Origin: Maioricimonas rarisocia
GTDB lineage: Bacteria; Planctomycetota; Planctomycetia; Planctomycetales; Planctomycetaceae
Assembly: GCF_007747795.1 (NCBI RefSeq)
Contig: NZ_CP036275.1
Location: 1,850,001-1,914,000, forward strand
Length of the DNA: 64,000 bases
Direction of reading: 5' to 3'
Shown here piece after piece: positions 35,421 through 45,300 of the stretch. The notes beneath the pieces are model-generated. The model ran no database searches, was not told the DNA's origin, and saw only the letters and a program-made list of their open reading frames with translations. Positions within the stretch are counted from its first letter, which is position 1; every line of letters starts with the position of its first letter. The translations under genes and the position numbers were made by a program.

Positions 35421-37805
35421 TTAGCGCAGAGCGCGTTGGGGACTGTTGCGACGAAGCAGACCGCTCGGCGAAGACTTGCCATTCTGCCGGCGGAGCGGAG
35501 CCGTAAGCAGCATTGCCGCAGCGACGAGGCAGATGACCGCGGCAAAGAGGCCGGCCACGCCTCCGAGAGCGGCCGCACCGCATGCGGCGACAACGAGAAG
35601 GCCGGCAAGCCCCCAGTTGAAGGATCGGGCCATCAGAAGCTCGACGCCCATCAGCCCGGCTACAAGCAGCAGCAGACCGGTGGAGGTCTGGTCGGACCCT
35701 TCCTCCGAAGCCAGCGACGCATCGACGCGCGGTTCCCATGTCGTGCCGTATTCAAAGCGGGCATCGCTCAGCAGTTCCCGCGCCAGCTCCTGCTGCGTGG
35801 CGACGGAGGGATCGCTTTCGGCTGGAGGCGGATTGACGGCATAGCGGCGAACGTCGCTCGAATCTGCTGCGAAGCTGAGTTCGTACAGTCCGCGCCAGGC
35901 GGTCGGCGGGGAGATCAGCAGCGGAGTTCCGGCCTGCTCGTCGAGGCTGAGGACGGTCTGAGTGCCCGCGGGGGACGTCAGTGTCGCAACAGAAGGCTCG
36001 GCGGTGGAGCTGTCCGCCTCGACGCGAATCGAGTCCCCCACGATCAGGGAGGGGGTGTGCGCTCCTCCCGCGGCCGAATACCGCGTCATTCGCACGATCA
36101 TCGGCAGGTAGCTGGGCCACAACGGCCAGTTCCCCCACGCATCGTCGAGGCTCGTCGTTGTCACGAGCAGGCGGCCCCTGCCCAGGCGGCGTTCGAGTAC
36201 AGCCGGATCGCCGGTTCCGTATCGCAGTGGGATCTGGACCTCGCCGGTGCCGGTCGGCTGCAGCACGACGTAGGTGTCGATGCGGGTCGTCAACAGGCCG
36301 GCATCTTCGTTGCCGCGAAACGGCTGCAGTATCGGGTGCTGGTAGTCTCCCGGATCGAACCGGAACCACCCCTGCCCCGTCGACGTGGCGTCGGCCCTTC
36401 GAAGGAGCCGGGCCGGCAGCAGGCCGCGCTCGTTGTCAAACAGCGTACTTTCGTATCCCTGCAGATCGGCCTGTGGTCCCATGCCGATCAGCACGCCCCC
36501 CCCCTGCCGCAGGTGCCGGGTGAGTAATTCGATCTCCTCCGGCGTGATCAGAGGGACGTCGCAGAGACAGACGACATCGAAGCGGGACAGGTCGGCCGCC
36601 GGCAACTGACTGTGGTCGATCGTTTCGCTGGCAACTGGCGGCCCGTCCAGTCCTCCGGTCGCAGCCGAGGCCGCACGGAGTGCCAGTTCAACGAATCCAC
36701 TGGCCCGTGCGATGGGCGTCGCGGCAGCGCGGCCGTTGACCAGCAACACGTTCAGCCGGTCGCGGACATTCAGGACAAGTTGCCTGGTATCGTCGGCGGC
36801 CAGAGAGTCCTCTTCGATTTCTGCCGAGATCACCAGTTCGCCCGCCTGCTGCGGCGTACAGCGAAACGTGACGTCGGTCGATCCACCGGCCGGCACGGTG
36901 ACGCGTTGCTGCTCGCAGATTTCACCTCCAAGTGTCAGTACGAGCGTTCGCTCCTCGGCACGGGAGCTGTCGAAATTGCGGAGCGTAACGGTGACCGGAA
37001 TCGCCGTTCCAAGCCCCGCTGTTTCCCCTTCGGTCGCCAGGTGCGTGATGGCGACGTTCTCGATGTCCGCCTCAGAGACGGAGATCAGGTGCAGGTCTGT
37101 CTGGCGGGCGAGTTCCCGCAGGGCATCCTGGGTCCGCTTGCGGACTTCGTCGGAAGCGGGCAGCCAGTTGCTCTTCTGGAAGTCACTGAGCACAACGACA
37201 CGGATCGTCGACGACTCGGGCACCTGTGTCGTCCGCTCGAGGACCTTCTCGAGTGCGACGGCAACAGCCCCTTCTTCGTCGGTGGTTGCGAGCTGATCGA
37301 TCCGGTCGACGGTGTCGGTCACATCGAGGGAGGGACCACGCACGACGAATGGCGAGAGGGCCCTGGTGATCCGCAGCACTTCGGTCGTGTCGCCCGGCGT
37401 GCCTTCCTGGACGACATTCCGGGCGAGCTGGCGGGCTCGGCCGAGTCGGCTCTGGCCCGCTTCACGAATTGACATGCTCAGCGATGTGTCAATGAGCAGG
37501 ATGGTGTGTGTCGGCGGAGGAACGGTCGGAGTGCTCACCGTCGAGCCGAGCTGGGGACCGGCCAGCGCGACCGCGGCCAGGGCGATCAGCAGTGTGCGCA
37601 GCAGCATCAGCAGCAGCGACTCCATCCGCATTCGCCGGGCCTGCTTCTGCACGGCCTTGCGAAGGTAGATCTGTGCGGCCCAGGCGACGACCCGATCCCG
37701 GCGACGCAGCAGAAGCTGGATCAGGATCGGAGCGGCCGCGGCGAGGAGTCCCCACAGCAGAAGCGGGTTGGCGAATGTCAGCGCCAGGATCGTTGCGGAG
37801 GTCAT
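35421..37805 (-). CDS. BatA/VWA-domain membrane protein
   Basis: The 794-aa protein has an N-terminal BatA domain (residues ~1-75) with two hydrophobic helices (NPLLLWGLLAAAAPILIQLL). A von Willebrand A domain follows, with MIDAS motif DTSLS near residue 105 and VVLSDFQKS. A CARDB-like beta region and a glutamine-amidotransferase-like segment (FDVVCLCDVPLITPEE, GGGVLIGMGP) come next. The C-terminus has three or four membrane helices and an Arg-rich tail. Such proteins work with MoxR ATPases in chaperone-like or cell-envelope functions, but the target is unknown. The gene overlaps the DUF58 gene by 4 nt (ATGA), implying translational coupling. Confidence 0.9.
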   Translation of the reverse strand: MTSATILALTFANPLLLWGLLAAAAPILIQLLLRRRDRVVAWAAQIYLRKAVQKQARRMRMESLLLMLLRTLLIALAAVALAGPQLGSTVSTPTVPPPTHTILLIDTSLSMSIREAGQSRLGRARQLARNVVQEGTPGDTTEVLRITRALSPFVVRGPSLDVTDTVDRIDQLATTDEEGAVAVALEKVLERTTQVPESSTIRVVVLSDFQKSNWLPASDEVRKRTQDALRELARQTDLHLISVSEADIENVAITHLATEGETAGLGTAIPVTVTLRNFDSSRAEERTLVLTLGGEICEQQRVTVPAGGSTDVTFRCTPQQAGELVISAEIEEDSLAADDTRQLVLNVRDRLNVLLVNGRAAATPIARASGFVELALRAASAATGGLDGPPVASETIDHSQLPAADLSRFDVVCLCDVPLITPEEIELLTRHLRQGGGVLIGMGPQADLQGYESTLFDNERGLLPARLLRRADATSTGQGWFRFDPGDYQHPILQPFRGNEDAGLLTTRIDTYVVLQPTGTGEVQIPLRYGTGDPAVLERRLGRGRLLVTTTSLDDAWGNWPLWPSYLPMIVRMTRYSAAGGAHTPSLIVGDSIRVEADSSTAEPSVATLTSPAGTQTVLSLDEQAGTPLLISPPTAWRGLYELSFAADSSDVRRYAVNPPPAESDPSVATQQELARELLSDARFEYGTTWEPRVDASLASEEGSDQTSTGLLLLVAGLMGVELLMARSFNWGLAGLLVVAACGAAALGGVAGLFAAVICLVAAAMLLTAPLRRQNGKSSPSGLLRRNSPQRALR

Positions 37806-38707
37806 CGACGCTCACCTCCGTCCCGGTGCGAAATGAATCGCGAGAGGACGCGGTCGGCTGGATCGTCCGTCGACGCCAGCACGTAGTCCCCCTGGATGGC
37901 GTGACAGGCGGATTCGATTCTGCGGCGGGCGGCGGTGAACTCTTCGAGGTACGCTTCGCGAATCAGCCGCGGCTCGATGAACTCCTCCTGTTGGTCTTCC
38001 AGACCGAGAAAGCGGGCCGGCTCATCAAATGGAAACTCCGCTTCGGCCGGATCGATCACCTGCAGCACACTCAGGTCGTGCCGCTGAAAGCGAAGGTGCT
38101 GCAGTCCCGCGGCAATGTGATCCGGTTCGTCGAACAGGTCACTGATGACGATGACGACGCTGCGGCGACCGAGTCGTCGGGCGATGTCGTGCAGGACATC
38201 GCCGATCGCCGATTCTCCTGACGGCTCCGAATCTTCGAGACGTCGAATTACTTCCTGAAGCTGCGAACGCTTGCCGCTGACGGGAAGTTCGTTCCGGATT
38301 CCGGAGTCGAAGATCGTCAGCCCGACGGCATCCTGCTGCCGCAGCACAACCGAGGCGATCGCCGCAGCGAGGCACTTGGCGTAGTCGGCTTTGGAAAGAG
38401 CGGCATCGCTGGAGCGGAACGCCATCGACTCGCTGAGGTCGACCAGCAGATGGCAGGTGAAGGTCGTCTCGGCCTCGAACTGTTTGAGGTAGTAGCGGTC
38501 CCGCTTGCCGAAGACTTTCCAGTCCAGGTATCGCAGGTCGTCGCCCGGGACGTACTCGCGGTGTTCGGCGAATTCGACCGAGAAGCCTTCATGCGGGCTG
38601 CGGTGCAGTCCGGCCAGATACCCTTCGACCAGCACGCGGGCCCGCAGTTCGAGCCCCGAGAGTCGGGCCAGCATCTCGGACGTGATCGGCGAGGATGAGG
38701 CGGTCAT
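37802..38707 (-). CDS. DUF58 domain protein with a VWA fold
   Basis: DUF58 proteins act with MoxR ATPases and VWA partners. The 301-aa protein contains the signature EHREYVPGDDLRYLDWKVFG (residues ~48-67) and a VWA-like fold with the MIDAS-type motif DLSESM and VIVISDLFDE. I placed the start at the ATG at 38707, where the family begins (SEMLARLSGLELRARVLVEG follows); the frame upstream is not family-like. It sits between moxR (61-nt gap) and the BatA gene (4-nt overlap). Confidence 0.92.
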   Translation of the reverse strand: MTASSSPITSEMLARLSGLELRARVLVEGYLAGLHRSPHEGFSVEFAEHREYVPGDDLRYLDWKVFGKRDRYYLKQFEAETTFTCHLLVDLSESMAFRSSDAALSKADYAKCLAAAIASVVLRQQDAVGLTIFDSGIRNELPVSGKRSQLQEVIRRLEDSEPSGESAIGDVLHDIARRLGRRSVVIVISDLFDEPDHIAAGLQHLRFQRHDLSVLQVIDPAEAEFPFDEPARFLGLEDQQEEFIEPRLIREAYLEEFTAARRRIESACHAIQGDYVLASTDDPADRVLSRFISHRDGGERR

Positions 38708-38768
38708 GAGATCGGGGATGCCGTGGACGCGGCGCCTGCTCCGTCGGTGACGGCAAACCGGTCCGGGA

Positions 38769-39842
38769 TCACGACGACTTCCGGAACATCTGCGGCAACC
38801 GTTCGAGGACGGCGGCTTCCGCACCGTGTGTCGGCGTCTGCTCGATCAACCGGTCGATGATGTCGTCCGTCGAGACCTGGTCTGCCTCGGCATTGTAGTT
38901 CGTGATGATGCGGTGGCGGAGGACCGGGTGAGCCACCGCCCGCACGTCCTCGACTCCGGCGGAAGGCTGGCCGTGCAGCGCCGCGTACGCCTTCGCGCCG
39001 AGAATCAGGTACTGGCTGGCGCGGGGACCGGCTCCCCAGGTCACATACTGCCGGATGAAGTCCGGAGCATCGTCGGCGGTGACGCGGGTCAGCCGGGCCA
39101 GTGCGAGCGCATAGCGGATCACGTGGTCTGCGACGGGGACCTGCCGGACGGTCTCCTGCAGCTGACGCAGTTCCTCCGGCGAGAGGACCGCCGTCAGGTC
39201 ACGAGGAGCGCGGCTGGTGGTCTGCCGCACGATGTCGAACTCCTCGTCTTCGGTCGGATAGTCGACCCGGATTTCGAACATGAAGCGGTCCTGTTGCGCT
39301 TCGGGCAACGGGTAGGTTCCTTCCTGCTCGATCGGATTCTGCGTGGCGAGGACGAAGAACGGTTCGGGCAACCGGTGCCGCTGACCACCGACGGTCACCT
39401 GATGTTCCTGCATCGCTTCGAGCAGGGCCGCCTGCGTCTTGGGCGGTGTGCGGTTGATCTCGTCGGCGAGGACGACATTGGCGAAGACGGGCCCCTGCAG
39501 GAACCGCAGGTCACGGGTGCCGGTCGAGCGGTCTTCCTGAATGACATCGGTGCCGGTGATGTCGGCCGGCATCAGGTCGGGGGTGAACTGGATGCGGTTA
39601 AAGGAGAGTCCGAGCACTTCGGCAAGCGATCGGACGACCAGCGTCTTGGCCAGGCCGGGGACGCCGATCAGCAGGCAGTGGCCCCCTGCCAGAATCGAGA
39701 CGAGAAGCTGTTCGACGACCTGCTTCTGGCCGACGATCACCTGCGAGAGGGCGGAAGTAATCTCTTCGTTCGCCCGCGTCAGGCGTCGAACGGACTCGAG
39801 GTCGACGGGGGGAGTCTGCGGCGGTGCGGCGTCATCGGTCAC
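38769..39842 (-). CDS. MoxR family AAA+ ATPase
   Basis: MoxR ATPases are chaperone-like enzymes that activate metal-dependent or VWA partners. The 357-aa protein has Walker A GVPGLAKT, Walker B VVLADEINR, the sensor ATQNPIEQEGTYPLPEAQQD and the C-terminal lid domain (WGAGPRASQYLILGAKAYAA). It starts 15 nt after the upstream sulfatase gene and is followed by DUF58 and BatA genes. The sulfatase-moxR-DUF58-BatA order suggests one transcript; whether the sulfatase is a functional partner is inference. Confidence 0.95.
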   Translation of the reverse strand: MTDDAAPPQTPPVDLESVRRLTRANEEITSALSQVIVGQKQVVEQLLVSILAGGHCLLIGVPGLAKTLVVRSLAEVLGLSFNRIQFTPDLMPADITGTDVIQEDRSTGTRDLRFLQGPVFANVVLADEINRTPPKTQAALLEAMQEHQVTVGGQRHRLPEPFFVLATQNPIEQEGTYPLPEAQQDRFMFEIRVDYPTEDEEFDIVRQTTSRAPRDLTAVLSPEELRQLQETVRQVPVADHVIRYALALARLTRVTADDAPDFIRQYVTWGAGPRASQYLILGAKAYAALHGQPSAGVEDVRAVAHPVLRHRIITNYNAEADQVSTDDIIDRLIEQTPTHGAEAAVLERLPQMFRKSS

Positions 39843-39857
39843 GGGGGCTCTCGTCGG

Positions 39858-41297
39858 TTAGCGTTCGAGGGTCTCGAGGACCGGATCGTCAATTTCACGC
39901 ATCCGCTGCAGGATCTTTTCGTGCAGCTCGTCGATCACCTGCTTCACCTGAGGTGAGCTGTCGGCGATCAGGTTGTGCGCTTCGGCGGGATCATCTTCGA
40001 GGTTGTACAGTTCGTCCCGCTCGGGGTTGAGGAAGTCGCGAACGAGCTTCCACTTCGGCGTGCGGTACATCCGCATGTGTGTGCGGGACTGGTGATGCGT
40101 GCTGTACTCGGCGTAGAAATCGTTGTCCCAGTCGTCGGGGACCTGTCCCTTCAGCAGTGGAACGATGCTGCGTCCGCGGATGACGACGCCCTCGGGCAGC
40201 TCGACGCCGGCCATCTCGAGCAGCGTCGGGAACCAGTCGAGGTTCGAGGTCGTTTCCGCGATGACGGTGCCGGGGCTGGTCACGCCAGGCCAGCGGACGG
40301 CGGTCGGGACCCGGATCGAATGGTCATACATGTTGGGGCGCTGGCCCTTGGGAATGTTGCTGGTGGGTGCGGGAGGTTCGGTGAGCACCCAGTGGCCATT
40401 CCCTTTGTGCCAGATGCCGTTGTGGCCCATGTTGTACCCGTGGTCGCTGCTGAAGATGACGACGGTGTTGTCTTCGACGCCAAGCACGCGGAGTTCTTCG
40501 AGCAGCTTGCCGACGTTGCGGTCGACACTGGCGGTGCTCGCCAGGTACTCGCGCGTCATCCGGCGAACCCGCTCGGTATCGAGCTTCGGGAAGTCGGGAT
40601 TGGGAATCTGCGGGTCGAGGTTCTCGAAGGGGGCCCAGTCTTCGTCCCGGACCGGGAGCCAGCGAGCATGGGGGGCACGGTAGTGGAGCGAGATGGCGAA
40701 CGGGCCCTGCTTCGGATCGCGCAATCGAAGCCAGCGGATGGTTTCGTCGGTGAGGATGTCGGGCGTGTAGCCCCGCACCGTCTGCATCTTGCCGTTCACT
40801 TCGAGTCGCGGATTGACCGGGCTCGTGCCTCCTTCGCGGATCCCCATGAAGTCGTCGTAGCCGAACTGCGTCGGGTGGTACTTGTCGAGCACTCCCAGAT
40901 GCCATTTGCCGATGAGGGCCGTCTGATAGCCGGCATCGTGCAGCAGTCGCGGCCAGACGGGCGTGGACGGATCGAGGCCGAGATCCGGTTCGTTGCGGGA
41001 GTTGATCCAGTCGGTGATTCCCATTTCGGTGCCGTATCGGCTGCTGATCAGGCTCGTGCGGGACGGGCTGCAGACGGGGGTGACGGTGAAGTTGTTCGTC
41101 AGGTACGCCCCTTCGCGGAACAGCCGGTCCAGGTGGGGCGTGCGGGCGTTGGGATCTCCCGACTTGCCGAGGGCCCAGGGGGCCTGGTCGTCGGTGAAGA
41201 TGAAGAGGATGTTCGGACGTTCTGCCGCCCGGGCCAGAGAGGCTCCCGCAAGGACGAACGTAATCAGTGTCAGCAGTAACGTTGGGATGCGGCGCAC
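39858..41297 (-). CDS. secreted type I sulfatase (GTG start)
   Basis: The 479-aa protein has a Sec signal peptide (residues 1-25, hydrophobic stretch TLLLTLITFVLAGASLA) and the sulfatase core. ILFIFTDDQAPWAL gives the metal Asp pair at 35-36, the catalytic motif is C76-S-P-S-R80, and IGKWHLG and SSDHGYNMG are further active-site segments. C76 would be converted to formylglycine. It probably hydrolyses sulfate esters of polysaccharides in the periplasm. The start is a GTG at 41297 with GAGGA upstream. It precedes moxR by 15 nt. Unlike the first sulfatase it has no DUF1080 domain. Confidence 0.94.
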   Translation of the reverse strand: MRRIPTLLLTLITFVLAGASLARAAERPNILFIFTDDQAPWALGKSGDPNARTPHLDRLFREGAYLTNNFTVTPVCSPSRTSLISSRYGTEMGITDWINSRNEPDLGLDPSTPVWPRLLHDAGYQTALIGKWHLGVLDKYHPTQFGYDDFMGIREGGTSPVNPRLEVNGKMQTVRGYTPDILTDETIRWLRLRDPKQGPFAISLHYRAPHARWLPVRDEDWAPFENLDPQIPNPDFPKLDTERVRRMTREYLASTASVDRNVGKLLEELRVLGVEDNTVVIFSSDHGYNMGHNGIWHKGNGHWVLTEPPAPTSNIPKGQRPNMYDHSIRVPTAVRWPGVTSPGTVIAETTSNLDWFPTLLEMAGVELPEGVVIRGRSIVPLLKGQVPDDWDNDFYAEYSTHHQSRTHMRMYRTPKWKLVRDFLNPERDELYNLEDDPAEAHNLIADSSPQVKQVIDELHEKILQRMREIDDPVLETLER

Positions 41298-41501
41298 GAA
41301 CGGTTCCTCAGGCGAAGCGGCTGGACTCCCGGTGTTCACGAGTGAACTCCGATTATGGAGGGCCCCCTCCCCTGGTGGCAAGCGGACGCGGGAACCAGCG
41401 CGGGACCAATGCGGGACTTGAGGCCTGAAAGCCCGCCGGCCGCGTCCGGTGGGGGGCGTCAGGCACCATCATATGCGTCACTGTTCAGAACGCTCGACGC
41501 A

Positions 41502-41776
41502 CATGCTCGCCTTAAAGGGGCGAGCATGCCACTCTGCAGCCAGTGGTAGGGCCGGCTGTTGCCGGCCGTCGAACGTGTTTCGATTCGGCCGGTTGGAACC
41601 GGCCCTGCCGAGCTGTGGCGTGACAGCATGGCACCGGTGGAAGGGAAGCAGGTGGGGCAGACATTCCTGTCTACCCGGACACGAACACGTTGCGGATTTC
41701 CTGCCAGTGTCCTCTGTGGCCTGGCTCGAGCGGAAGGCTCAAGCCACAAACCTCATCCCCGAGCTGACGCTCGGGG
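41502..41776. repeat. dense cluster of interspersed palindromes
   Basis: The 540-nt gap between the sulfatase gene and dgkA has no gene. It contains CATGCTCGCC/GGCGAGCATG (41502-41528), GGCCGGC/GCCGGCC (41550-41567), GGCCGGTT/AACCGGCC (41587-41604), a GGGCAGACA/TGTCTACCC element (41655-41676), TGGCTCGAGC/GCTCAAGCCA with one mismatch (41722-41746) and CCCCGAGC/GCTCGGGG (41757-41776). The first matches the hairpin in the tandem array at 53 kb; the fourth matches elements at 17.1 and 29.3 kb. Outside these I see nothing else in the gap. Confidence 0.8.
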
Positions 41777-41838
41777 CTCGCCATCATCGATTGTTGGGAG
41801 CGTCGCTGCGCTGCGGCAGCATGGTTAATGGAGGGGAC

Positions 41839-42264
41839 TCACCCGCCGCTGAACATCGCGATGATTCGACTCGCGAAGATCACGATCACCGTTGTCGTGG
41901 CGCCGCAGAGAGTGACGAGCACGGCGGCTGTTCCCATCTGGACCGCGTAGCGGGCGTCGCCGGGCAGGTGCGGTCCCGCATCTTTCCACAGGACCCGGAG
42001 CACCTGGTGAAACAGTTCGGCACTGAGGACCAGGGTGACTGCCAGGATGACCACACCCCACTCCAGGGGAGTGAGACCGAGCACTGTGGCGGTCGCCGTC
42101 ACGACGCACATGCAGAAGAAGTGCATCGCGAACGCGCTGTTGTTGCGCAGTCCGAAGGCGAAGCCGCGCTCGGCGTCAATCAGATGCTGCCGCCACGGAG
42201 GCCGCGGACGTCGCGGCAAGGAGGCGGTCGAACGGTCGGTAGTGGAAGCAACAGGGCCCGACAT
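41839..42264 (-). CDS. dgkA: diacylglycerol kinase/undecaprenol kinase-like membrane protein
   Basis: The 141-aa protein has an N-terminal polar segment and three membrane helices, the DgkA/UdpK pattern. The first conserved stretch is DAERGFAFGLRNNSAFAMHF and the second SAELFHQVLRVLWK. Canonical enzymes have E-L-L-N-(T/S)-A-I-E, so the Glu is kept here but the Asn is replaced by His and the following Ala-Ile-Glu is lost. Activity is therefore uncertain. If active it would phosphorylate diacylglycerol or undecaprenol. It follows lptD by 36 nt and may share its transcript. Confidence 0.75.
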   Translation of the reverse strand: MSGPVASTTDRSTASLPRRPRPPWRQHLIDAERGFAFGLRNNSAFAMHFFCMCVVTATATVLGLTPLEWGVVILAVTLVLSAELFHQVLRVLWKDAGPHLPGDARYAVQMGTAAVLVTLCGATTTVIVIFASRIIAMFSGG

Positions 42265-42300
42265 TCCAAACTCCTCGAAGATGGCTCCGGAGACGCGATC

Positions 42301-45300
42301 CTACTGAATACCGAGCAGCGAACTGAGCTGCGTCGATGATGTGCTGTAGCCGAGGCGGGGTTCGACCGAGATGCCGAAACCGAAGTTGTTGCGGCTGCGG
42401 TCGTAGCCGGCTCCCACATGAACCAGCAGGTATTCGCCGATCCGGGTGACGGTCATCGACTGTCCGCGATCGATGCCTTCGGCAACATCGAAGGACGTTC
42501 CGAACGTGGAGACCCACTTGGGGCTCATGCGATAGCTGTAGCTGGCGGCGACGATCTGGCTGTCGATCGGTCCGACTTTGACCTGACGGAATCCGACGTA
42601 CAGGCTGCCTCGCGCGCTGCGCTGCGAGAGGATGCCGATGTTCCACAGTTCCTGCCCGTTGTCGAACAGGTCGTACAGGGCATTCGCCAGCAGTGTGGTC
42701 CGTTCGCCGACGGCCCACGAATAGTTGGCGCCGATCAGGCCGATGTCTTCGCCGAAGTTGTCCCGGTCCGCATCCGGGAACAGCGAGGCTTCGAGGTCGA
42801 GCGTCATCCAGTCCTTGATCCGCTGGCGATCGGGCGGTCCGACCTTCGTCTGCAGCCGGTGTCGCCAGCCGAGCCGCAGGACATGCTGATCGTCAACCAG
42901 TTCGTGATAGGGAGCCGTCACGCCGCGGCCCGCGCCACTCCGCAGTGCGTAGAGGCGGGGATCGAGTTGAAGCGGCAGGGCCCCGCCGAATTCGAGCAGC
43001 GGGAACCGTTCGCGAAATCGCTCCTGGGCGTTGTCGTCGAACTCGTTGTACTGCGGAATCGACGAGAGGTCTTCGCTCGCCTCGGCATAGTAGTAGTCGA
43101 GATCGAAGACCATCTTGTGGGCCAGACCGTTCAGTCCCAGGACCGAGCTCTGGATCTGCGGCATTGCTTTCCAGAACATCAGGCTGGCGCGAACGCCGGC
43201 ACTGCCGTACAGCCGGGACAGGTGGCTCTGCGTGACGTCTTCTTCCCAGTGGGCCGCTTCACCGAGCAGGTACGGGACGACATTGACCGGCCCGACATTG
43301 AACGGCATGTCCAGTTCGTGCCGTGTCATCGCCACCAGGCCGGCGGAGTCTTCGTACATCGGTAACGGCGTGAACGGCGCCTCGAGCGGCTGGAAGGGAT
43401 CGGTCGGATCGAACGGTGCGTCCGCCTGCCGGATGCGGCCGTAGCCGACTGACGAGTGCGAACTCCATGTCGCCAGCCCGCCGAGCAGCGGCTCACCCAG
43501 AATGGTCAGGTCGCCACGGGGGAGCCACTCGGTCTGATATTCGAAATCGTTCAGCCGACCTCGCACCAGTGCCGATCCGGTCAGGTTGTCGATCTGATGG
43601 TTCAGGCTGATGAGGGTTTCCTGGTCCTTCTCGCGATCGAACTCCGGTTCGTAATACTGTTCGAGGAAGTTGCGGTCGCTGACGTATCCGAGTTCGGCGT
43701 CGACCCAGGTTCCCTGCGGCAGATGCATACGGTGCCGCCACGTGGCCCGTCCGCGATTGTCGTCGGGGAACATCAGGTTGCGGCGACCCAGTCCAAGATT
43801 GTCGCGGTCGCCGTCGTTGATGTAGTAGGCCTGTCCGTATCCTTCGTGGTGCGCGGGAACGCCAAGGAAGCTGCTGTCGAGGTCGTATTCGCCGCGGGTT
43901 CCGATACCTGGTCCCCGCTGGCTGAACAGGTCGGCCTGCAGTTCCCAGTCGACTCCCTGCGGGAGATCGAGTCCGAAGAGGGCTTCGAGGCTCCAGACCG
44001 ACTCGATCTGCAGCCCGAAGATGCCGTCGTAGCCGGTCGCCAGTCGCCGGATCGGAATCTGGGGGTCTTCGGCCGGCCCGCTGAGGTACGGCAGATACAG
44101 CAGCGGGAACTCTTCGATGATGAACTGGTTGTTGGTGCTGGTGACCCAGGGGGTTCCGCCGGTCGGCTGCCCGGTTGCCGGATCGATGCGAGACCTTCGG
44201 GGATCGAATCGTTCTTCCAGGTAAATGTCGCTGGCCTGGATGCGGTAGCCGGGGCGGCCCAGCTGGCTGGTACTGACCCAGGCGTTGCGGGCATGGAAGC
44301 TGGTTTCGGAGTTCTGGCGAATCTGTTCGGCCCGCAGTCGCAGGTCGCCGCCGAGCTCGGGAATGTACGTGCGGATCTCACCGTTGAGCAGCAGTCCCCG
44401 CTGCTCGTTGACATCGTAGAAGGCGTGCGAGGCGCGGGCCTCGTTGAGCCCCTGCCGGACGACAATGTTCCCTTCGAGGTACACCTGGAAGGGAGAGTTG
44501 GGACCGAGCTGGAAGGCGTTCAGACCACCCAGCGATTCGTTGGCGGGAGGACTGTCGGTCCAGATGACGGCCCGGTCGGCAGTGAGGTCGATCGTCGTGA
44601 GGACGAGACGGCCCTCCACCTGAAGCGGAACGTTGCTGACCACGATGTTCACGCCGCGGGTCACCGTGAGAATGTATTCGGGGGGCGTGGTCTCTTCGGA
44701 AACCCGGGCCCGCATCACGAAGTCCATCCCGAGGTATCGCGGGCTGATGCGGACGCTCCGCTGCGGGCCGGCAATGGGGGCGGGGAACTCGCTGCCGAAT
44801 CCGGGACCTCCGAACGACGGCTGCGCCATCAGGTACTGAGTCAGTTCGAGGTCGGAGCGTTCCGGTCGCTGTTCGCGACGATACTCGGTGGCGTTCTGAA
44901 AGAGAGGTTCCTGCGAGCCGTCCAGCGTGGCCAGACTGGCGCTGCCGGTGTGCCGGACGCCGCCGGTGGTCTTCAGTTCGAGCAACAGTTGCCGGCCCCG
45001 CTCGATTCCGTCGTCGGTCCGGATCTCGGCGGAACGCGCGGATGTCCCTTCGAGGTAGACGAGAATCCGCTCGCCGCGTTTGTCATTGTCCTGCTGCCGC
45101 CAGACGACCATCTGGGGAGCCCGGGCCGAGATGTCCCCCTGCGTGACTTCGCAGCGGCCGCGCATCAGCAGGATGTCGCTGGTTCCGCTCTGCCACTGCT
45201 GGCCGTGCTGTGAATCCAGGAGGATCGGGGTGTCTGCGGGGACGGAAACACCGGCTGTCGCCACCGCGACGCGGCCGGCATGGGCGTGTCCACCGACGGA

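Noticed and set aside
43456-45213. Plus-strand coding frame opposite lptD
   Set aside because: Antisense shadow; no domain or ribosome-binding site, while the minus-strand frame has a signal peptide and OstA features.
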